Shown in pieces: positions 58,013 to 64,000 of a DNA stretch of 64,000 nucleotides (positions are counted from its first letter, which is position 1; every line of letters begins with the position of its first letter). The position numbers and the translations under genes are program-made. The notes under the pieces are model-generated. The model was not told the DNA's origin. It made no database searches and saw only the letters and a list, made by a program, of their open reading frames with translations. Origin of the DNA: Nitrospirota bacterium. Lineage in GTDB: Bacteria > JACPQY01. The stretch covers positions 118,481 through 182,480 of the forward strand of contig JACPAV010000019.1 of NCBI GenBank assembly GCA_016180645.1, given 5' to 3'.

Positions 58013-61000
58013 ATGATTCACCCCATCTCGTATCTGATCCTGTCGCTTCTCATCCTCCTCCCCGCATCGCTCGCGCGCGCCCAATCCGCTCCAAACCCGA
58101 TCGATCTCGTCAGGCTCACCGTGCGTGTCACCGCCATCAACGCCGAGGACACGGACGGCGGGATGTGCCCAAACGAAGTTTATTTCGTCGGTTGCGTGCG
58201 ACCGAAACCGTCCGGGGCGACGCCGGCCGGATGGACGTGCATGAGCACGAAAAACGAGCCGGTTCCCGTAACCTGCGGCGACGCCGGGGATGGACTCGAT
58301 CCCAGCCGGCTGAGCGGCCTCGACGTGCGTTTCGAACCCGCCGTTCCCAAGGGACCGGACATCCAGATCGTTATTCAGGCCTGGGAGGCGGACCCGATCA
58401 GTTACGATCAGTGGGATCTCGATCCCACCGGTGGGGATCGGGATATGAATCTGGACCTCACGTACAACACCGATACTCGAAAGTGGTCCGGTGATACCTC
58501 GGAATCGTTCTTCGGTCCGGGCGATTCGCCCTCGATCTGGCGGCGGGCCAAGGTCTGGTTCACTATCTCTTCGCCCGCGGAAACGCCCGCCACCGCCGAG
58601 CCGCCCGTCATCGATCCGACGATCGTCATGGAGGAGCCGCCCCCGCCTGCGCCGGACATCCAGGTTCCGCCTCCCCCACCCACGATGCCCGATTTCGACG
58701 CGGAATCCGCCTACACGTATTCGTCTCCGATTCTTGCCCAGCCCACATTCGGATATGACCCATCGCAGTTGTCCACCGCGCCATCCACGCCGCCTCCACC
58801 GCCCGCCCAGGGCGAGGAACCGACGACACCACAGCCCCCGGACACCGAACCGGCGGACGATGCGATCCTCGGCGAAGAACCGCCGGCCAAGGACGAGGAA
58901 CCGCCGCTCACGATCCCCGACGGACTCGGCGTGGCCCGCGCGACATCCAATTCCGTGATTCTTCATCTCCCCGCTCCCTCCTCCGTGATTTTGGTTCCGG
59001 AACCCGGGGCAGCGGAGGGGGTCCTCGTGGCGCAGGGTGAGGGCCTACAGGTCGTCACGGGGCTCGCCCCCTCCGCGGACTATTTCTTTCGCGTCGATGA
59101 AGCGGTGCTCCACGCCCGCACCGTGGGCGGCCCTCGCGCCAAGCTCGACACAACCGTCCGCGAGGTCCACGGCTACGCCCCCAACATCCTGATGATCGTC
59201 GTGGCCAATCCAGGGGCCGCCTACAGGAGCGACAAGCTCCAGGGCAATCTCGGTCCCCTCTGGCAGGCCGGACCGTGGACCGTGAAGCGCCGGGACGGTT
59301 CGGCGATCAAGGTCCTGCGCGTCCATCGCCATTCCATAACCGTGAGTCAGCCTGACTACAAGGTAGGCTATTCGCTAGACAGCGACATCAACATCGTTGA
59401 CGTCGACCACCGCCTTTTCCTGGTCCTCGAACAGGCCATCGGCAGCCCGGACATTCTCGAAATCAGCGGCCCAATGGGTCTGCATTTTGTCCTGCCGTTC
59501 AGCGACCGTTACCTGGAAACGCCCGTCATCCAGCTTAACCAGGTGGGCTACAGCCCTCGCGCCACCGAGCGATACGCGTACGTCTCCGGCTGGATGGGCA
59601 ACGGTGGGCCTCTTTCGCTCGCGAATTTCCCTGCCTCGGCCGAAATGATATCGGACTCGGGCAGCGTCACCCCGCTCGCCCTCGAGCCGCGGGCCGCTCG
59701 CGACTCCGACGCCGGCACCGAGGTCCACCAAATCTCTCTCGCCTCGGTTCCCCCCGCCGAGGGCGTGCGTTATCGCGTACGGATCCCCGGCGTGGGCGTC
59801 TCATGGCCGACGCAGGTCAGCGAGACCGCCGTGTTCAAGTCGTTCTACACCGTCATGCGAGGGCTGACGTACAACCGATGGGGGCGAAAGCTCGATGCCT
59901 CGTGGACGGAGTTCGGCCCCCGGCCGTCCGACCATCCGACCGTGTTCACTTCGGACACCGCGAACTGGACCGACTTCCATCGTGAGAACACGCCCCAAAC
60001 CGGCGAGCGTGCCATGGTGGGGGGGCACCACGACGCCGGCGATTTCGACATCCGTCCCTCGCACACCATCGTCGGCCTGTTCCTCATGCGCGCGTTCGAG
60101 AATCATCCGGACTTTTTCCCTGATCGCCAGCTCACGATTCCCGAGAGCGGCAACGGCATCCCCGATCTTCTGGACGAGGCGCTCTGGAGCCTCGCCGGGT
60201 GGGAGCATCTCCAGGAGGCGGACGGCGGCGTTCGGCAAGGCGTGGAGTCCTACCGGCATCCCTGGGGCATCTACTATGCCGACACTGAGCCGCTCCCATA
60301 CTGGACGTATTCGCGGGAGGCCAACCACACCATGCGCGTCGCCGGCCTCTTCGCCCAGGCCTCGCGACTGATTCAACCCTATGACGAGAAGCGGGCGGCC
60401 ATGCTCCGGGCGCGCGCGCTGGCGGCGTGGAGTTGGGCCGTCACGCACGGGGCAAGCGCCGGTCCGAAGTTCTACGCCGCGGGCGAACTCTACCGCCTCA
60501 CCGGCGAACTGTCCTTCCGCAACATCTACGACACGCTGTGGATGTTGAGCGACTGGAGCTCAGCCGTCATCACGGCGTCCGTCTTTCCATGGTTCAGCTC
60601 CTACATGATCCCGGTGCAGCCGGCCCTGATCGATTACCTCCTGGGGTACATGGGCGGGGCCGCTCCCAAGGCGAGCATCGTGGCCGAGATCCTGGCGAAC
60701 CTCACCAAGCGCGCGAATGATTCCGCGGCGGCCGTCAACGGACTCCATGCCCACCGTAACGGACGTCCCGCCTCCTATGGCACGGACTGGGGCGCGGGCA
60801 CGGCCGTCGGAGAGTACGTCATACCCGCCATCCAGCGACTTCAATTCGGCGGGCTTTCCACCGTCGAGGAACAGAGTTACATCAATGCCCTCAGTCTTTC
60901 GGCGGACTACATCCTTGGAGCCAATCCGAATGGAATGGTCTGGATGACCGCGTTGGGATCGCACTATCCGCGGGAACCGCTTCACCTGGATACCCTCAGC

Positions 61001-61294
61001 TTCCTGAAGGACGGCCAAGGGCTCTTGCCGGGCATTCCCGTGTACGGGCCGATCGTTTCCGCGCCGATGGTCTGGTACTACGAAGCCCCCAAAGCCGGAT
61101 TCTATCCCGATTTCGGCGATCAGCCCCTGGGCCGACGTTTCGTGGACAGCCGCACGTTCGTCAACACGAGCGAATTTGACAACACGGTTCAGGCCCGCCA
61201 CGCCGAGCTGTTCGCCGCATTGCTCGGTGCTCCCACGATGCCGCCCGCTTCCTGGCTGCCCGGCGGGAGCGACCACAAGAGCACACTTCCTTAA
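58013..61294 (+). CDS. Secreted GH9-family glycoside hydrolase (cellulase-like) with novel N-terminus
   Basis: 1093 residues. Signal peptide ending SLARA; an unrecognised domain (~25-185, with several Cys); a Pro/Glu-rich linker (~185-310); a second beta region; a CelD_N Ig-like domain (~505-600, IQLNQVGYSPRATERYAYVSG is its hallmark opening); and the GH9 (alpha/alpha)6 domain. GGHHDAGDFD near residue 670 carries the two catalytic Asp, DYILGANPNG is the usual late motif, and Glu ~1054 in NTSEFDN is the likely proton donor. It probably cuts beta-1,4-glucans. GGAGG precedes ATG 58013. Confidence 0.88.
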   Translation: MIHPISYLILSLLILLPASLARAQSAPNPIDLVRLTVRVTAINAEDTDGGMCPNEVYFVGCVRPKPSGATPAGWTCMSTKNEPVPVTCGDAGDGLDPSRLSGLDVRFEPAVPKGPDIQIVIQAWEADPISYDQWDLDPTGGDRDMNLDLTYNTDTRKWSGDTSESFFGPGDSPSIWRRAKVWFTISSPAETPATAEPPVIDPTIVMEEPPPPAPDIQVPPPPPTMPDFDAESAYTYSSPILAQPTFGYDPSQLSTAPSTPPPPPAQGEEPTTPQPPDTEPADDAILGEEPPAKDEEPPLTIPDGLGVARATSNSVILHLPAPSSVILVPEPGAAEGVLVAQGEGLQVVTGLAPSADYFFRVDEAVLHARTVGGPRAKLDTTVREVHGYAPNILMIVVANPGAAYRSDKLQGNLGPLWQAGPWTVKRRDGSAIKVLRVHRHSITVSQPDYKVGYSLDSDINIVDVDHRLFLVLEQAIGSPDILEISGPMGLHFVLPFSDRYLETPVIQLNQVGYSPRATERYAYVSGWMGNGGPLSLANFPASAEMISDSGSVTPLALEPRAARDSDAGTEVHQISLASVPPAEGVRYRVRIPGVGVSWPTQVSETAVFKSFYTVMRGLTYNRWGRKLDASWTEFGPRPSDHPTVFTSDTANWTDFHRENTPQTGERAMVGGHHDAGDFDIRPSHTIVGLFLMRAFENHPDFFPDRQLTIPESGNGIPDLLDEALWSLAGWEHLQEADGGVRQGVESYRHPWGIYYADTEPLPYWTYSREANHTMRVAGLFAQASRLIQPYDEKRAAMLRARALAAWSWAVTHGASAGPKFYAAGELYRLTGELSFRNIYDTLWMLSDWSSAVITASVFPWFSSYMIPVQPALIDYLLGYMGGAAPKASIVAEILANLTKRANDSAAAVNGLHAHRNGRPASYGTDWGAGTAVGEYVIPAIQRLQFGGLSTVEEQSYINALSLSADYILGANPNGMVWMTALGSHYPREPLHLDTLSFLKDGQGLLPGIPVYGPIVSAPMVWYYEAPKAGFYPDFGDQPLGRRFVDSRTFVNTSEFDNTVQARHAELFAALLGAPTMPPASWLPGGSDHKSTLP

Positions 61295-61304
61295 AGGAGG
61301 TTTC

Positions 61305-62330
61305 ATGAATCTTGGAGAGAACACACCGCCGATTCCCGGCTCGACTCCGGAGTCCGTCCCCATGGGGCGAATCCTGGCCCTCCACGATGAGGGTCGTGCG
61401 CACACTCCGCTCACCCTCGCGCTGAACCGGGCCGGCTACGGCATCGATTTCTCATATTCACTCCTGGAAGCGATCGATCGGATCCGGAGTCTCCAGCCGG
61501 ATCTGGTGCTCATCGATTCCAAGCAGGAAAGAAGAAGGTGTCCGGGAATCTTTTCCGAATTGAGGACGGCCGCGGACAACCGCCTGCTCCCCATCATCGC
61601 CCTGTTCGAGGAAGAGGTTCAGGACGAACACCTCCACGCCCTCGAACTCGGGCTCACGGAAATGATGACCAAGCCCGTGCCCGTGTTTGAAGTGCTCCTG
61701 CGTGCGCAATCCCTGGTCCGGTTGAAATGTATCGCCAAGGATCTCGATCCCTCCGAGGCCATCATCATCACCTTCGCCAAGATGGTGGACAATCGAAGCC
61801 CGTACACCGCCCGCCACAGCGCGCGCGTCGCCCACTACGCGGGACTGCTCGCCGAGCGGATCGGTCTCCCGGACCGGCATTGCCGGGCCGTGCGACAGGG
61901 ATGCCTCTTCCACGATATCGGAAAGATCGCGGTCCGCGATCTCATTGTCCACAAGCCCTCCGAGCTGACCCCGCTCGAATATGAAGAAATGAAGCGCCAT
62001 CCGAAATACGGTCGCGATTTGCTCCAGCACCTTCGCGCCGTGACCTACGCGATACCCGTGGTCTACCACCATCATGAGCACTACGACGGATCGGGCTACC
62101 CCGACGGACTCGCCGGTGACGCGATTCCCATCGCGGCGCGCGTCACGGCCATCGCGGACGTCTTCGATGCCCTCACCGCGCCGAGAAACTATCGGCAACC
62201 TCTTTCGCAGGCGGACGCCCTGGATCTGATGACCCGCGAAGCCCGTATCGGGCTTTGGGATCCAAGGCTCCTCAATGAATTCCTCGGCGCCCTACAGTGG
62301 GACTCCCCAATGCAGGCCGCGTCGCGATGA
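61305..62330 (+). CDS. Response regulator with HD-GYP domain (c-di-GMP phosphodiesterase)
   Basis: 341 residues. The receiver (~20-135) is divergent: LVLIDSKQERR keeps the Asp, MMTKPVP keeps the Lys, but the acidic pair at the first strand is weak. The HD-GYP domain (~150-330) has HSARVAHYA, HDIGK, and HHEHYDGSGYPDGL with the GYP triad, so it should degrade c-di-GMP. AAAGGAGG precedes ATG 61305, which is 10 nt after the GH9 stop: the two share a transcript. Confidence 0.93.
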   Translation: MNLGENTPPIPGSTPESVPMGRILALHDEGRAHTPLTLALNRAGYGIDFSYSLLEAIDRIRSLQPDLVLIDSKQERRRCPGIFSELRTAADNRLLPIIALFEEEVQDEHLHALELGLTEMMTKPVPVFEVLLRAQSLVRLKCIAKDLDPSEAIIITFAKMVDNRSPYTARHSARVAHYAGLLAERIGLPDRHCRAVRQGCLFHDIGKIAVRDLIVHKPSELTPLEYEEMKRHPKYGRDLLQHLRAVTYAIPVVYHHHEHYDGSGYPDGLAGDAIPIAARVTAIADVFDALTAPRNYRQPLSQADALDLMTREARIGLWDPRLLNEFLGALQWDSPMQAASR

Positions 62331-62493
62331 ACCCTCAACGGACAGATTCAGAGCTACATTGTACGGAACGGTCCGCGGATCTTCGGCATTTGAATGTGCC
62401 ACCTCGCAGGAACCGACAACGGCTTGACTCTCTTAGCCTTTCAGAATGGCCGTGACCGTCGAATGGCCTAATTCTTGCGTTTCGCTAATAGAC

Positions 62494-63771
62494 ATGAAAC
62501 ACATGATTACCTACAATTACTCGAAACAGATTGCCCGCGCTTTCGCGCTGATTGTGATCGCGTTCCCCTGCGGGTTCCGCCCGCTCCTCGCCGCGGAGTG
62601 GGCCTTCGCCGACCGCGAGCCGGACACCACCCGCGTCCTCATCGTCAATGGCACGGGCGTGGAGGGAACGGCCAGGGAATTCGCCGTCTGGCTCCAGCGA
62701 AAGGGTTTCCGTGAGGTGAGCGCCGTGCCCATGTCGGCGGCTCCGACCAATTCTTCAGAGATCCATTACCGCCCCTCTCGTTGGCTGGAGGCGGAGAAGA
62801 TTCTTAACTGGCTTCCACCTAGTAGCCAGGTTCAGACTCTGGCATGGAAGAGCAAATTTGATGTTGTAGCCGTCCTTGGCAGAGACGCCGTTGCAAAACG
62901 TGCGGTGTCATTCGCCCAGCGCACCCTTCCGGCCCCCGCCGCCATGGAGCGTGGCGCACAGATCCTTCGGCCCGCGGAAATGTGCCCTGCGGAATCCAAA
63001 GACCTCACGGCAGCCTCCGGTGCCTTCCCATCGGGGCCTTTGAGCCGCCCCGCCCAGGAATCTCCGGCCGCTGTGACCGTGACGGCGGTTCACCCCGCCG
63101 CCGATCCCGCTCCCGCGCCCCCGCCTGAGGACGCGCTCACACCCAAAGTGCAGAAGCAGGAACGGGAGATCGCCCGGCTCTCGCAGGAGCTCACGGAACT
63201 GCGGAACCGGCCGCTGCAGAACGCTTTTTCAACGGACGCGGACCTGCCCACCCTGCCCAACAGCTTCCGGCCATTCCGCGCGGGCATTCACGCAGCCGCG
63301 CTTACACCTTTTGGCAAGACCGGCCAGGCGTTTGGACAGACCTTCGGCGGCCAAGCCACGCTTGGCTATGGGATCTCGGAGCCATGGAAGATCGAGCTCG
63401 CCGCGGGTGGCTTTTACAGCGCCGTACGGGTCACTCGCAAAGACAACACCACCGCCAACGGTTCCCTACTCCTCGCCCCCGCCAGCCTCTGCATTCTCCA
63501 CGATTTCGGACGCGCCCGGATCAGGCCATTCGTGGGCGCCGGCCCCGCTCTCCAGTTCGCCAAGATCAGCAACAAGGCCGTTCTCCAGCCCGATCTCTCC
63601 GGCGCCAATTCGGCCGTGGGCTTCGGCTATGAACTTCGACTGGGAATGAGATATGCGCTCGGCCGAACATCCAAGCTCCTCGCGGAAGTGGGATGGATGG
63701 GCGCCGAGTACGAGATGGCCGGCGCGCGCGAAGGCTCCGGCCTCCGATTCTCCCTCGGCATCGGGCTGTAA
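62494..63771 (+). CDS. LytR C-terminal-like domain fused to an outer-membrane beta-barrel
   Basis: 425 residues. Signal peptide (helix ending RPLLAAE); a domain of ~85 residues (TRVLIVNGTGVEGTAREFAVWL ... FDVVAVLGRDA, read here in parts) resembling the LytR_C fold; a Pro/Ala linker; a short coiled coil (KVQKQEREIARLSQELTELRN); and a C-terminal eight-strand-like barrel (FVGAGPALQFAKI, YELRLGMRYALG) ending RFSLGIGL. The barrel would anchor it in the outer membrane, with the N-terminal part in the periplasm. ATG 62494 gives the signal peptide. No clear promoter or operon partner. Confidence 0.68.
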   Translation: MKHMITYNYSKQIARAFALIVIAFPCGFRPLLAAEWAFADREPDTTRVLIVNGTGVEGTAREFAVWLQRKGFREVSAVPMSAAPTNSSEIHYRPSRWLEAEKILNWLPPSSQVQTLAWKSKFDVVAVLGRDAVAKRAVSFAQRTLPAPAAMERGAQILRPAEMCPAESKDLTAASGAFPSGPLSRPAQESPAAVTVTAVHPAADPAPAPPPEDALTPKVQKQEREIARLSQELTELRNRPLQNAFSTDADLPTLPNSFRPFRAGIHAAALTPFGKTGQAFGQTFGGQATLGYGISEPWKIELAAGGFYSAVRVTRKDNTTANGSLLLAPASLCILHDFGRARIRPFVGAGPALQFAKISNKAVLQPDLSGANSAVGFGYELRLGMRYALGRTSKLLAEVGWMGAEYEMAGAREGSGLRFSLGIGL

Positions 63772-64000
63772 GCTCCCCTAACTCCCAAGCGGACGCCATC
63801 TCCCTGTCCCAACGGGCTCGCCACAAAGGCACCGCCTGTTCTCCTTCCTTCTACTCACCAAGAGACGGCCGCCTCTTAGCTCGACTTTTGCCATTTTTCC
63901 ATTCCGGTCTCGTTTCAAAATTCATCGCTCAGAATCTCGCTCGGATGGGAAGGCATCTTCAGACACCGCTCAAGCGATTCGTAGGGGAGCATCTTCAGAT
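63772..64000. other. Terminal non-coding stretch with the start of a family A repeat
   Basis: No gene is seen. GTAGGGGAGCATCTTCAGAT at 63981-64000 is identical to 7338-7357, the first lobe of the two-lobed repeat, cut by the window edge. Confidence 0.6.

Overview
The window is 64 kb of GC-rich, densely coded chromosome from a Gram-negative (diderm) bacterium. FtsEX with an EnvC-type activator, lipoproteins, a TonB-dependent receptor and several outer-membrane barrels show the diderm envelope. The order parA, parB, bactofilin, then ATP synthase b', b, delta, alpha, gamma, beta is the one known from Desulfobacterota and other deltaproteobacteria-like lineages. The many large hybrid sensor kinases and a Ser/Thr-kinase/sigma-54-activator fusion fit that group or a neighbouring uncultured phylum. 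Species cannot be named. No rRNA, tRNA, CRISPR array, transposase or integrase was seen.

Region 1 (1-18.2 kb, mostly + strand): the end of pabB overlapping a pabC-like gene; an acyl-CoA synthetase (-); a lipoprotein coupled to an outer-membrane protein; larB (-); rlmN (-) divergent from a DJ-1/PfpI protein that runs into a split transketolase; then a cell-envelope run ftsE, ftsX, envC-like M23, S41 protease, YibQ-type deacetylase and a SurA/parvulin-like lipoprotein. Region 2 (18.3-23.8 kb, - strand): NAD-dependent epimerase, acyltransferase, uppP and ftsK. Region 3 (24.2-31.8 kb, + strand): parA, parB, bactofilin and six ATP synthase genes; no epsilon gene follows atpD.

Region 4 (31.9-38.9 kb, - strand): a four-gene sensory operon with 4-nt overlaps: a YfiR-like periplasmic protein, a hybrid histidine kinase, a REC-GGDEF diguanylate cyclase and a TonB-dependent receptor. 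It is bracketed by direct repeats of the last 84 bp of atpD, which makes it look like an inserted or rearranged segment. Region 5 (39.1-50.2 kb, - strand): a small barrel protein, then a seven-gene phosphorelay cluster: HTH-REC, a 1747-residue multi-HAMP hybrid kinase, a degenerate CheR, REC-kinase, REC, REC-HisKA_3 kinase and a NarL-type regulator. Region 6 (50.2-56.9 kb): a 1790-residue Ser/Thr kinase-ATPase-TPR-GAF-sigma-54 activator, divergent from a second GAFTGA ATPase that lacks any visible DNA-binding domain.

Region 7 (57.2-63.8 kb, + strand): a lipoprotein, a 1093-residue GH9 glycoside hydrolase with a long unrecognised N-terminal part, a REC-HD-GYP c-di-GMP phosphodiesterase, and a protein that appears to fuse a LytR C-terminal-like domain to a beta-barrel. 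c-di-GMP turnover therefore appears twice: synthesis in region 4, breakdown in region 7.

Almost every gap longer than about 100 bp holds short palindromic repeats of a few families. They often extend open reading frames upstream of the true starts, so several starts were moved to internal codons on the basis of ribosome binding sites, signal peptides and 4-nt overlaps.
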